Counted from the stretch's first letter, positions 43,790 through 54,337 are shown. The stretch: DNA of 64,000 nt from Hexactinellida sp. DTS-2022 (GCA_028753945.1 JAPNXP010000014.1:1116001-1180000), one strand, 5' to 3'. Notes: generated from the letters alone by a model not told the origin. Numbers and translations are program-made.

Positions 43790-44481
43790 TCAGCCGGCCG
43801 CAGGGTTTTACACGCCTTAATTTTTTTACTCGCCATAAGCCTTGTTTTTTTTTAATTTTAAGAAAAAATAGTATGGCGAGTATGATAAATGAAAAAAGCG
43901 AAAAATAAAAATTAAGGCGAGTAAAATTAGTCATTGGGTGCCAGAAAAAAAATTAAGGCTAGTAAATAAATTTATTAGATTCGAAAAAATTAAGGCGTGT
44001 AAAACTTAAGGAAAGTAAATTAAGGCGTGTAAATATTTAGTGAACAAGAGATATTCGAAACAAGTGCTTTTTGAAAGTCTTAATTAATTAACCCAATTAA
44101 TGGCAAAGGTGAATATTTTATTAAAAATCTCTAATAAGGAAAAAGCTAATAATGGTGTTTTACATATAGTAAACAGTAATTGTGCAAGTATAATTTGAAA
44201 AACTGTGGCTAATCAACATTTATTCATATACTTAAATGGATTAAAGGTTGTTACATGATGAGAAAGCAATTGAGCTATGACTGAAAAAAAAAGTAAGGCG
44301 AGTAAACCAATTGGGGTAGGATCGAAAAAAAAACTAAGGCGAGTAAACCTAGAGGGGTAATTCTGAAAAAAAAAATAAGGCTAGTAAATCAATTGGAGCT
44401 CGGACGAAAAAAAAATATGGCGAGCAGATATGAGTGACCAAAATTAAGGCGCCTTAATTTTTACACTCATTTTTTAGAACC
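43790..44481. repeat. TTAAGGCGAGTAAA motif array inside a hAT-like insertion
   Basis: About fourteen copies of an A-run followed by TTAAGGCGAGTAAA (variants GGCTAGTAAA, GGCGTGTAAA, TATGGCGAG) in both orientations, spaced irregularly. The block is bounded by CAGGGTTTTACACGCCTTAA on the left and the complement of CAGGGTTCTAAAAAATGAGT on the right, hAT-style ends. The right end recurs at 22324. I could not find matching 8-bp duplications. Confidence 0.6.
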
Positions 44482-44731
44482 CTGATTTGTAGTACACAGT
44501 AGAGTTAGGTATAAAATGCTATTGTCATATATTGTTAATTGTCGTCATTTGTAGTTAATTTTGGACGAATGTTTTGCCGTATTCATTCTTTTGGCTTCTG
44601 TGACTATAGCATAATATTCTGATAAATACAATATATATACTTAATAGTTAATACGATTATTCTTTGGTTATTGGATAATATTGAACTTATTCGAATTTCA
44701 CGCCTATAACATTTCAGTTTTGCATTTACTA

Positions 44732-44930
44732 ATGGGAGTTGATCTTTGTACATTGCGCAACCACATTGGCATATTCAATTCACGGAAATCTGCAAAATCA
44801 AGATGCTGCAAAATGATAGATATTCCTGGATTTGTTACATGCAACATTTTGATCTCCATCTTAACAATTATATCTCTATTCCTTATTATTTGCGGAGATG
44901 TAGAAGTGAACCCAGGACCAAGATATAATG
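44732..44930 (+). CDS. MULE-OTU gene, exon 1: signal-like leader and 2A peptide
   Basis: From the ATG at 44732 (MGVDLCTLRNHIG). The upstream TTG at 44681 in the same frame is not needed. Residues 35-52 are strongly hydrophobic (TCNILISILTIISLFLII) and run straight into CGDVEVNPGP, an exact match to the 2A consensus (D-V/I-E-x-N-P-G followed by P), where ribosomes skip the Gly-Pro bond. The hydrophobic-leader-plus-2A arrangement is known from non-LTR retrotransposon ORFs and some sea-urchin immune receptors. The exon ends at 44930 before GTTAGT. The matching acceptor is TTATTATAG at 45020; the 90-bp phase-1 intron joins RYN-E-TGDVKQSNE. Predicted product: a short leader peptide of about 63 residues released from the transposase. 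Confidence 0.8.
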
Positions 44931-45020
44931 GTTAGTTATTTTACATGTACTACATATGTATTATTATTGATGTTTCATATAATAAGCGATAATAAATTTG
45001 ATTCAAAGAATTTATTATAG

Positions 45021-45472
45021 AAACTGGTGATGTCAAGCAAAGTAACGAGATTGTCTCAAAGATGACCAATGCCTTATCCAAGTTAACTGGACATAGTTCA
45101 TTAATTTTGAACAATCTCGAATTGCTTAAAACACGAAATTGGCGGAATGCCTCTTCTATCTGGGGTAAACTGGCAAAATCTGTATATAGAAGAAATCGCT
45201 TGCAACTAAGAGCGAAACTTATGAACATCTGGCGAAACAACCACTGGAATATCAAATCTCAGGTAACACAAGCATTGACACTACCTAAAGATAAATTTAC
45301 TCTACCTATCAGTATCAACATTTCTGAATTACCAGATATTCGTAATCATAGCGTGATTTTCTCCAAATCTGATAATTCACTAGAATCAGACATGAGCTCA
45401 ATTATTACCATTGAATCCACTGATCAGGTATCTAGTAAAATGCACATAGTTCAAGTCGACAAATCGAGGTGA
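45021..45472 (+). CDS. MULE-OTU gene, second segment (basic N-terminal domain)
   Basis: Begins after the 44931-45020 intron and is open to 45472. Rich in Arg/Lys/Asn (LLKTRNWRNASSIWGKLAKS, VYRRNRLQLRAKLMNIWRNN), so it may be a nucleic-acid-binding region. It ends VDKSR-stop one base out of frame with the main ORF. The two frames overlap at 45450-45472. No plausible GT-AG intron fits (candidates are about 20 bp and do not restore phase), so I infer a single-base indel or a recoding event. No homologue recognised. Confidence 0.6.
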
Positions 45473-48137
45473 ATTTGGATTGACAGGCCAAGAATGGAAA
45501 AGAATTTTTCCAAATTTTTCAGAAAGTGCTCTAAAGTCAGCATGGACAACCTTATTTAATGAGAAAATTTCCGTTTACTACCCGTTTTGTGTTCTAAATT
45601 TTTTATACCATCGAATTAACAAAAGCTATTCAAGACGTGGATGTGCATTTCTTATTGCAGCAGCAATTTGCAAGTTTAGCAATTGTTTTACCTTCAAATT
45701 TGAAATGGAAACACCTCAAACAAACGCAAGCAATCTTTATCTCGTTAATTATACTGCTACTGGATCAATCTCTGAAGAACATTCATCTAATTTAATTTCG
45801 CACAGCCGACATTTATCTGGAGACAGAAGAGAAGCCACTGCGAAACAGCTGGAATTTTCCAGTCCTTCTAATCTTCATTATTCCCTCTTTGTTGATTCAC
45901 AAAATTTATCCGTTGCCAAAAAAGGAAACTTCAATTATTTACACTCAACCGATGTCATTAGAAAGGTCAAGTCACAGCACTTTGAAAAAAGTCGATTTAA
46001 TAATGATATGTGGCAGGACATCATTAGCACCCAAATGTCATATATGAGCACAATCATCGGGAATACTCTTAACGGCTACATTCAATTCATAAGTCATTCC
46101 CCATTCATCATTCACTTGTATAGTGAAGAACAGATAATGTTGTTAAAGAAATTGGAAAAAGAATCTTTTACATTACATTTAGATGCCACTGGTTCGGTTA
46201 TCAGGAATTTAGAACATTTGAGAAAAAGAATCCTCTATTACGCTATCTCAGTAAAGCATCCTCTATCACATGTAAGCCCAATTCCACTTGCTGAGATGGT
46301 ATCTAGCGAGCAGACAAACATAGAAATTTCACATTTGCTTAACCGATGGTTATATGACGTAAAGAAGGTGACGAGAAGTGAGATATTACCAAATAAAGTT
46401 GAAGTAGACTTTAGTTGGGCCATGCTACACGGTGTCTGCAATGCCTTTAACAAACAAAACTTAGAATGGTATTTAAATAAATGTTGGGAAACTATTCACA
46501 AGAGCAATTCTACTAATTCAATAAAAGTAATAATACACATATGCTCGGCACACATAATGAATCGGTTTAGCTATAAACTAAGTTCTAAGTTCAGGATGGA
46601 TAAACAGAGGAAACAAAAGATCATGTTCATAATGGCTCGAATGACGAGTTGTACAACGATGGATGAAATGAATCAGTTATTTGGCGCATTGAGTATGGTA
46701 TGTTTATCAAAAAAGATCTATCCAAAAATTGAAAAATCTTTTGATAAACTTAACAGCTCAATTTGTCTTGATAAGGAGTTCGATTTTGATCTCGAAAATA
46801 TCATAGAACTAGATGAATCATTACCCAATGAAATGGGAGATAGCAAAACATACAAATCAAGATCTCCATTTGGTATATATTTTCAGAATGAATTAATGAA
46901 CTGCAAGTTGCTTGTTGGTACATTTGAAATGGAAGAACAACATGAAAGCACTCCTAAAAACAACTACTACTTTCCAGATTTACCATCATTTCTTGTAACT
47001 CATTACATGCCAGTTTGTCCCCTCTGGTCAGGTCTTATACTAGGCCCATCCTTGTACCCAGATCAATATCACGTGACATCCACGAATGCAATTGCAGAAA
47101 ACTGGATGAGAATTGTAAAGATAACAATTTTGCAGAAACAATGCAAACTAAGACCGGGAGATTTCATTCGCAAATTAAGGGAAGGTATTGTTGGTAGAAT
47201 AAAGGCATTCGAATTTGCATTCAATCCATTGAGCCTTAAAGTTCTCAAGAGACAAAAAACACAACAACCAAAAGATTATGATCAAATTGATGAAATGTGG
47301 AAGAAGAAGAAACCAAGACAGACATACTTCAAACCAGGAAAGCCAATGAACTCTAACAAACAAGCTTCCCTGAAAAAGTTCAAGAATCAAACACAGGGAA
47401 AACTAATTCATTTGCCTTCCATAATGGTCACTAGCCCTCAGGTCAACTCAAAGGCAGTAACATTGTACAGTGATTTGTCTAATGACGATTCTATTCCAGA
47501 TGAAACTCTCTCTATAGTAGATGTCAAATCCTATTATCATGGAGAATTCAAGACTGTAACTCCGAGTTGGCAAAGGGAAAAGTGCAAGGTGATAAGACTA
47601 ACATTTACAACAGGAATACTATATGCAAATGAAGCCGCTGATAAATCTCTTGAAATTCGACAATTAATTCCTACAAAAGAAAAAAGGATTTCACCTGATG
47701 GGAATTGCTTGTTTCGCTCTTTATCATACATAATTACTGGAACAGATTACAATCATAAAGAAATACGGGAGTTAATAATTGATCAAATGAAGGGAGAATA
47801 TAGAAAATTAGCCACCAATTACGTTCAAGCTCGAAAAGATTTATTGCCAGAGGAACGCTGCAATTCTATTGAAGATTATCTGAAAGCAAGCAAAATGGAC
47901 CGAGTAGGTTCTTGGGGTACAGACCTAGAAATATTTTTAGCAGCTATCATCCTGAGAACAGATATATTTGTCTACAATGATGAGGACCAATCCTGGTTGA
48001 AATTCTCAGGACATGGATTCAATGATGCTAAGTCTACACATGATTTAACAGAACACAGAGTTTATTTGAGATTAAACACGAGCCACTTTCAGCCTGTCAT
48101 CAAGGTTAATACCAGAACTCAAAGGCTTCCAAAATAA
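45450..48137 (+). CDS. MULE-OTU gene, main ORF: DDE transposase with C-terminal OTU protease
   Basis: Uninterrupted for 885 codons from the TTG at 45480; the frame is open from 45450. Residue numbers count from 45480. The transposase core has LHLDATGSV (Asp235), EVDFSWAMLHG (Asp310), HICSAHIMNRF (C355-x2-H358, the MULE C-x2-H helix) and NAIAENWMRIVK (Glu540). A Lys-rich linker (620-670) follows. The C-terminus is an OTU cysteine-protease domain with ISPDGNCLFRSLSYI (Asp740, Cys743), WGTDLEIFLAAIIL and SHFQPV (His869), i.e. the complete OTU catalytic triad. OTU domains cleave ubiquitin or similar modifiers. OTU-bearing MULEs are known in other lineages, but the role is unsettled. Both catalytic sets are intact, so the element may be active or was until recently. 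Confidence 0.85.
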   Translation, partial: FKSTNRGEFGLTGQEWKRIFPNFSESALKSAWTTLFNEKISVYYPFCVLNFLYHRINKSYSRRGCAFLIAAAICKFSNCFTFKFEMETPQTNASNLYLVNYTATGSISEEHSSNLISHSRHLSGDRREATAKQLEFSSPSNLHYSLFVDSQNLSVAKKGNFNYLHSTDVIRKVKSQHFEKSRFNNDMWQDIISTQMSYMSTIIGNTLNGYIQFISHSPFIIHLYSEEQIMLLKKLEKESFTLHLDATGSVIRNLEHLRKRILYYAISVKHPLSHVSPIPLAEMVSSEQTNIEISHLLNRWLYDVKKVTRSEILPNKVEVDFSWAMLHGVCNAFNKQNLEWYLNKCWETIHKSNSTNSIKVIIHICSAHIMNRFSYKLSSKFRMDKQRKQKIMFIMARMTSCTTMDEMNQLFGALSMVCLSKKIYPKIEKSFDKLNSSICLDKEFDFDLENIIELDESLPNEMGDSKTYKSRSPFGIYFQNELMNCKLLVGTFEMEEQHESTPKNNYYFPDLPSFLVTHYMPVCPLWSGLILGPSLYPDQYHVTSTNAIAENWMRIVKITILQKQCKLRPGDFIRKLREGIVGRIKAFEFAFNPLSLKVLKRQKTQQPKDYDQIDEMWKKKKPRQTYFKPGKPMNSNKQASLKKFKNQTQGKLIHLPSIMVTSPQVNSKAVTLYSDLSNDDSIPDETLSIVDVKSYYHGEFKTVTPSWQREKCKVIRLTFTTGILYANEAADKSLEIRQLIPTKEKRISPDGNCLFRSLSYIITGTDYNHKEIRELIIDQMKGEYRKLATNYVQARKDLLPEERCNSIEDYLKASKMDRVGSWGTDLEIFLAAIILRTDIFVYNDEDQSWLKFSGHGFNDAKSTHDLTEHRVYLRLNTSHFQPVIKVNTRTQRLPK

Positions 48138-48518
48138 GAAGTTTAGTTCCATAGTAAGTATACTATCTATGAAGTTAGTCACATAGAATTTTAGAACTAG
48201 TACACAATTAGATTCTGATTTAGCGGTGTCAAGAAAATTAAATATTAGCATATTGATAAATTTGTATAGTGAAAATCGGGAATTTTTGCAAAGTCATTGT
48301 GAAGTGGTTTTTGAAGAGAGGGACAAAAAATTGGAATGATGCAAAACTACCTCTCTCATAAAGCTGTGTAACAAATTTGAACTGGATATTCAGCCTAAGT
48401 GAAAAGTTATAACCAGTTATGTCGTGCTCACTTTTCGCTGCTAACTTCACATCCATCAATTATTGAATGAAGTAAGTAAACGACATTTGTGTTCTAAGTG
48501 AGTAACACTGAGTATGAC

Positions 48519-48679
48519 CAGTGGCGTCGTGTTCTATGGGCCCGGGGGGGCCCGGGCCCCCCCAAAATTTCCTGTGCCCCCCCCCCCTTTTTTTAGAGGC
48601 TTGTCCCGAATAACATTGATCTGGTCACTAACTACGACACTCTGTGACCCCCATAATGTATTCAAGCACGACGCCACTA
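48519..48679. mobile_element. hAT-type MITE with exact 8-bp target duplication
   Basis: Ends CAGTGGCGTCGTG and CACGACGCCACTA, flanked by AGTATGAC at 48511-48518 and 48680-48687. The last base is A where G is expected. Interior C- and G-runs, no coding. It interrupts a sequence whose uninterrupted copy is at 43463-43534. Confidence 0.82.
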
Positions 48680-48844
48680 AGTATGACCTAACATTTTCTA
48701 CACTATGATCTCACAGTCTGTCTTTGGATAGTAATCGTACGATGGATGGTAATCGTACAGTGGATTGTAATCGTACGAAACAGGCCTGATATAATGTTAT
48801 AATATTAATTAATTATATACAGTATAACATCGTTAGTACTGTTG

Positions 48845-48988
48845 TATGACAGTTTCACTACCATGACAGACTTACTACTTTATATTACAGTGACCATGGA
48901 TGTACTAGCCATGACAGTTTTACTACTTTCCATGACAGAATCACTACCTATGACTTGAATATTAATCACGCGTTTCTTAGTTCCATTA
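48845..48988. repeat. Inverted partner of 55125-55270
   Basis: TGACAGTTTCACTACCATGA ... CGCGTTTCTTAGTTCCATTA is repeated in reverse complement at 55125-55270. Here the repeat is interrupted after TTCCATTA by the foldback element; there it continues uninterrupted. Confidence 0.75.
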
Positions 48989-50434
48989 AAGCCCACCATA
49001 CACGATGCAACAAAGTTGCATGCAACAAAGTTGCATGCAACTGTTGCATGCAACTTTGTTGCATCGTGTATGTTAAATTTTCCGTGCAACAAAGTTGCAT
49101 GCAACATTGTTGCATGCAACTTTGTTGCATCGTGTATGTTGAAATGTTGCGTGTAACTTTGTTGCATGAAACAAAGTTGCACCGTGTATGTTGATTGTTG
49201 CAAGCAATATTGTTGCATGCAACATGTTGCATGAAAATTGGACATGTTCAATTTCCTTGCAACATGTTGCACGAAAATATGGAAATTCAGTACATATTTT
49301 CAGATTATTTTCGTTTGAATTTTTTCACCTACTCAAAACAATTGAAAAATTCACATGTTCTTTCTAGTGTACCTATTTAATTTACTACTTACTCTCACTA
49401 CCCTTAATCAAGCCACCTATGATGCGAACACAAATGTATATATCAGAAATTTGAGCAATGTTTTAAAAACACTGATTGTATTGCTGCATATTCTTTTCCT
49501 AGAAATACTACACATCTAAAATATCCAGGACCCGTTAACGACGTTTTTTTATTTTGAATGAATCTAGAAAATATGGATTATACACTTTGGGATTGCACAT
49601 GTACTAACCACTATATTTCTAAGATCCGGGTAAATTCTAATTATGGGCAGCAGAGATGGAACCGGTCGGGATTTTCATGACCCGACCCGACCGGTGCAGT
49701 TGGAAATTTGACCCGACCCGACCGGTCAATCATAGCTAGCAATAATTTATAAATAATAGAAAACAAATTATGATATTATGATATCGAATAGATCATATAG
49801 AGATCTCGACCGGCCGGTCAGACCCGACCGGTTCCGTATCTGATGAGCAGCCTCCGGACGACAGTGCCCGAATTAATGAGGTTTGGATGGATATATAGAT
49901 ATCCAGTTCTAACTAAGAATACCAAAAATGGTAATTATTAATTAATTAACACTGGAGAGACGATCGATCATCCTACGAAATTTCTATAACTTGATGTGTC
50001 AACTAAAAAATTTCTCTCATCAATAGATGAAATGCACTTTGCGTCTCTCGATTTTGATCCAAGCCTTAACCCATGAGATCTCAATTTGCGTTGACGGGTC
50101 AATTGCAATTTCCTCCGGCGAAGTATAATAATTTGGAATGCGGAAACGACAACGTGTGTTTTATCCACAATAATGAATTGGAAAATAACAAATCCATTGG
50201 GATTATACGTATAGTACTGATTTAAAATATTATTTTACCACGTGTAATAGAGTAATTTCAATGCAACAATGTTGCACGAAAATAAATGTTGCATGCAACT
50301 TGTCGCACGAAAATTGTGTTGCATGCAACATTTTGCTTGCAACATTGTTGCACCGTGTATGTTACCTTGTTGCATGCAACTTTGTTGCGTGCAACCATTG
50401 CATGCAACAATGTTGCATCGTGTATGGTGGGCTT
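48989..50434. mobile_element. 1.45-kb foldback transposon with TTGCATGCAAC iterons
   Basis: Outer ends AAGCCCACCATACACGATGC and its complement, flanked by TA. Each end (48989-49280 and 50255-50434) is packed with variants of GCAACAAAGTTGCATGCAAC, themselves palindromic, interleaved with CGTGTATG. The 970-bp middle has no convincing gene and contains a nested hAT MITE (49651-49842). The flanks match an uninterrupted site near 55110-55145. Short open frames reading through the iterons are artefacts. Confidence 0.8.
49651..49842. mobile_element. hAT-type MITE with ACCGGTCGGG ends
   Basis: Ends CAGAGATGGAACCGGTCGGG and CCCGACCGGTTCCGTATCTG, flanked by ATGGGCAG and ATGAGCAG (7 of 8 bases). Internal direct repeats of GACCCGACCCGACCGGT. 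Confidence 0.8.
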
Positions 50435-50530
50435 TACACAAGTGATGTGTTTATTTCATCAAACTTGTCTGATCAGATATACTCAGCTACATTGCTTTAT
50501 CATGCCATTGAGTCCGGGATTATTTTATTA

Positions 50531-51040
50531 CTAGCGCGCTTGGCTTGCTAGGTCGCTTCGCGGCAGAACACAACCACACACCAACCGCTTCGCGGTTAGT
50601 GTGTGGTTTATATACTCCTAAAATTGATTATAAAGCGTAAATAGGCCTAAATAATCAAATTTAACAATGTGAAATTTTAATGATTACGTCATCATGCGAT
50701 AATGAGTAAGCATATTTGCAATCTGGTGTGACCACCATGTCCGCATCATTAATGTGCATGTTCTATTAAATTTTCAGATTTTTATCTCTTAGAGGGCGCG
50801 AATTATTGCGATTAAGTGAATTTTCATGCTTCTCGAAATGTGACAATGACGTCATAACTTGTCAAGGTGTGAGAAATTTTGAGTGGAAACCTCAACTTGT
50901 TGTCGGGTGCCAAAAGTTACCCCTACATGCCAAAAATCACATTTCGAAACCGTCCACTTTCTTCAATCAACTCGGAACATACAAACAAATATATATATAT
51001 ACCCACACACCCACCCAGGCTTGTGTTTTAATAGTATAGA
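50531..51040 (-). mobile_element. Canonical short Helitron (TC ... CTAG)
   Basis: Minus strand begins TCTATACTATTAAAACACAA at 51040 and ends AAGCCAAGCGCGCTAG at 50531, with A before and T after. 5'-TC, 3'-CTAG and insertion between A and T are the standard Helitron signature. Hairpins ACCGCTTCGCGGT and CTAGC...GCTAG lie near the 3' end. No Rep/helicase gene: a 510-bp non-autonomous copy. Confidence 0.82.
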
Positions 51041-51888
51041 TATTTGTAGGTATGTATTACTTTGAAAAATATTTAGCTATTGTAATTAGTTAATTAAGTT
51101 GTATATCAATACGTATAACAAATAATTAATTGGTACCTTATGATTTCTAATATCATAAATATTTAATCCTTATTGTTTGGATAAAAAAAAAATTTGCTTC
51201 ATTGAATTGTAACAACTTTACCATTTTATTTTACATGGCTAAGGAGTATACGTATAAGTAAATTTGACTGATTTCTGTTCTAACAATGACCCCGAAGGGC
51301 TCGTATTATTTCATTGATTAAAGATACGCTAAAGAGATGCATTTCAAAATACGTACAACCAAAAATAAAAGTAGTGTATACTAGTAATAATGTATGTAAA
51401 AGATTATAGGTCAATTATTCAATTACGAAGGCTTCACTAAAACTGTCTGTATGGAAAAAAGATGAGGTACGAGTGTTGATTAAATCAATCACTGGTTCGT
51501 AGTGATTATCATAATTCGATAAATAAATCGCTGGATTTGTGTAGCAAATTAGCAATCATTAATAGAATGATACCGATACCATCTTGATCCACTAAATCTA
51601 TTCTTAAGTTCACTGTGAAAATTGGAAACAAAGATGTCTATCCCGAGCATAGAACACAGAGTTACAATCTCAATATCTGCACCCCAAACCTCGTTAACGT
51701 CCATCTGAGAATTTAAGGCAAGTTACTCAATGCGAATATATTTAGAATACTTACTGTAGTGTAGAGAACATGGTACACATAATCGATAGGAACTAGTAAG
51801 GGTGGAACATCCATGAGCGAGAAAGCTGTTGTGACCCACTGCACCAAATTGTAGATTATCTCTTCTCGCTACATTAATATTAAAACAA
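51041..51888. other. Intergenic; stray Helitron 3' terminus
   Basis: AT-rich without a recognised gene. CCGAAGGGCTCG at 51291-51302 is an isolated Helitron-like 3' end fragment. Confidence 0.4.
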
Positions 51889-52351
51889 TTAAAATATATC
51901 AAACATCGTTGTGTCAAATTTTTTTATTACTATTTCGGTTGGAGTGCAATCCTTCAGAACAAAAACACGCACTGATCGTGGAGTCATTATATCTTTGCCA
52001 TGGGTGTTAGCTAGCTCCTTGTGTAACTCAGAAAGGTAGGTGTGATTCTTTATATGTTCGATCACTACATCCTAAATGTAGAATATATATACTAGATGCA
52101 AAGCTAATTCTGCTATAATTTTGGAAGCTCACCTTCAAACTCAACATTTCATATATTACTGTTTTCTTGTGTACCCCGTAAGTATATAATTGTTCATTGC
52201 CGTCAGTCTAAGTGTGAAACATATGGTTAGGATTTTAATCATTATTAAAATTAAGAATTTCCTATGACAAAAAGAGATTACCTTAGTACGTTTTATTCTA
52301 TTTGTATTGGTGCTCCCAAGTGTTTTCGTAACACATCTCTTACGAATGTTA
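51889..52351 (-). CDS. Unrecognised three-exon coding remnant
   Basis: Exons on the minus strand: about 52351-52282 (NIRKRCVTKTLGSTNTN), 52207-52133 (25 codons, TDGNEQLYTYGVHKKTVIYE) and 52071-51889 (61 codons including stop: DVVIEHIKNHTYLSELHKEL ... CTPTEIVIKKFD). Both inner introns are GT-AG and phase 0, 61 and 74 bp, like those of the neighbouring integrase gene. The first exon boundary is uncertain. It may be a separate small gene or a second ORF of the same mobile element. I do not recognise the family. Confidence 0.45.
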
Positions 52352-54067
52352 CTGGCGTAGAGTTAAGGAATGGATAGATTGTCTGCCTATATTTAAAAAG
52401 TACATATTAATCAATTTGTAAAGTTAGGAAATAACTTACTAACTTCTTGGCTGAGTGTATAATATCTCCTAGAAAGATGAATAGGGTACTTCTTCTCCTT
52501 GCCATTAGATGAAGTAATGAGATTACCCTCTGTTGCCCTCATAATTGTAAATGGACCTTTATAAATAGGCTTATCTTTTGTTCCCTTCATCTTTTTTTCT
52601 TTGGCCTTATCAAGAAATAAAAATGAATCTCCTTCATTGAAAAGAGGTCTACAGGGCACATTATCAGAGAGTTAATAAGCCTCGATTTCGTACACGCAGA
52701 CTAGTGGATTTTTAAAATTTTTCTTTCAAATCAAATCAAATCCTTTGAAAAATGATTCGTAAAATTCACTAGTAAGCGTACATACATTCCGAAATATAGC
52801 GAAGCGTGCTTGTTACATTTAAAAGAACAGATTTACCTGTTGGCTTGCACTTTCTTGTCATAGTCTTTCTTTTGGCCGCATTGTTCTTTTTTTATGTTGG
52901 CTTGGGCATCATCTCTTTGCATGTTCCTGAGGTGGTCTAAATCAAGCTTCCAGTTTGTAGAACCAAGATCTTCAGCAGTGTATTCTTCAATATTATCCTC
53001 ATTATCGCTCTCTACCTCTATTCGATCTTCATGAGGAAAGTTAAAGTAACCGAGGAGTGGAAGATGGTTAAACTCTCGTCCGAACATTAACTGAAAGGAA
53101 CTATAGTTGGTTGCCCGTTTACGATGTATATTGGCTGAAAGACAAGCCATCTGTAGTTTGTTGGGCCATTAAATATCTTTATCAGATATTAATTTTGCAA
53201 TTTTCCTAGTATAAGATATTAATTGATAGCTGATTGATATTGATATAATATTAAATTGGTTCACAGAAATAGATTACCTCTTGATGATTATATTGTGTGC
53301 TTCGACCAATCCATTACTTTGGGGATGGTATGCTGTTGTCGAACGATCATCAACATCAAGAGCAATATGAAACTGTTTAAACTCCTATAGGAATAATTAA
53401 GTAATTTTTAGAAGTTAACGGTGTCCTGATAAGGAATATTTTAAATATACACTTTTATGTCGCCGAGGCCTTCAAAAATATATGGTCGATGATATTTAGA
53501 CTTACCTTGCTTGTAAACTCTTTACCATGATCGTGTTGTACAATTTTGGGAACACCATAAGTAAGTAAGATAAATTACTGTTAGTGCCTCAAGAACAGAT
53601 TTCGTGGTCTTTGTAAAGAGAGGCCGGGCAGTTACGAATTTGCTTAGATAACAAACAACAACTATAATATGTTTGTATCCTAAAGAGTTTGTCGAAATCT
53701 GTGACTAAATCCATCCCCACATGATACCAAGGTTGTTTAGGAGGTATTATGGGTTGAAGTTTACGCTGGGGCTGCGGTGGAAGAGATGCTGCCATCTGAC
53801 ATTGATGACAACTTTGAATCTAAATGATAGAAATAGTTCAATCAAATCTGAAGTAGAATGAAACCCTTTTTGGTATACTTACATATTCACGAATGTCTTT
53901 TTGCATTCCCCGCCATGTAAACTCCTTAATGATCATTTCAGTACTATTAATACCGCAATGCTCAGGATCATGATACATATGGAGTATATTGGGGATCTCT
54001 CCGATAGCGAAGTAAACAGTTATTTCCATCTGATATGTGTTTCTAAGTGTTTTACAATAAATAAATA

Positions 54068-54320
54068 CAGTTGACTCCGCTTAATTGGGTCAATTTGGTA
54101 CGAGGTTGTTATTTCTATGTTTTGCAATAGTAAACCATAAAAATAATGAAGTAAATATCAAGGTGACCCAAATCTATTTTTATTAAAAGATGATTGAACT
54201 CTTGAACATAGAGTTTTGTACCCAAGAGAAATTTTATCAAAAATTTCTTGGATATTTAACCATGTTGGAGAATGTTAATATAATAAGCAGAAATTAACCC
54301 AATTAAGCGGTTGATCCAGT
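54068..54320. mobile_element. Pogo-type MITE, ~250 bp, right end decayed
   Basis: Left end CAGTTGACTCCGCTTAATTG after TA. Right end CCAATTAAGCGGTTGATCCAGTG is mutated. It lies inside the intron between the first two integrase exons. Confidence 0.6.
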
Positions 54321-54337
54321 GTCAGAGACTCAGAGGA

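Larger units (their letters stand above)
43561..48456 (+). mobile_element. 4.9-kb MULE encoding 2A peptide, DDE transposase and OTU domain
   Basis: Terminal inverted repeats of about 197 bp (43561-43758 and 48261-48456, beginning ATGGATGTGAAGTTAGCAGC) differ at only a few positions. They are flanked by CAATTATTG at 43552-43560 and 48457-48465, an exact 9-bp duplication. Long TIRs with a 9-bp duplication are characteristic of Mutator-like elements. Between the ends lie a motif-array insertion (43790-44481) and a three-segment gene (44732-48137). The close TIR similarity argues for recent movement. A 300-bp internally deleted relative is at 57755-58060. Confidence 0.9.

Noticed and set aside
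48880..49275. Several open frames rich in MQHVACN / CMQQ
   Set aside because: Pure translation of the TTGCATGCAAC iterons in different frames.
49830..49875. CTGATGAG at 49838 as a possible second hammerhead
   Set aside because: No GAAA follows a pairing stem II; the word lies at the junction of a hAT MITE and its target duplication.
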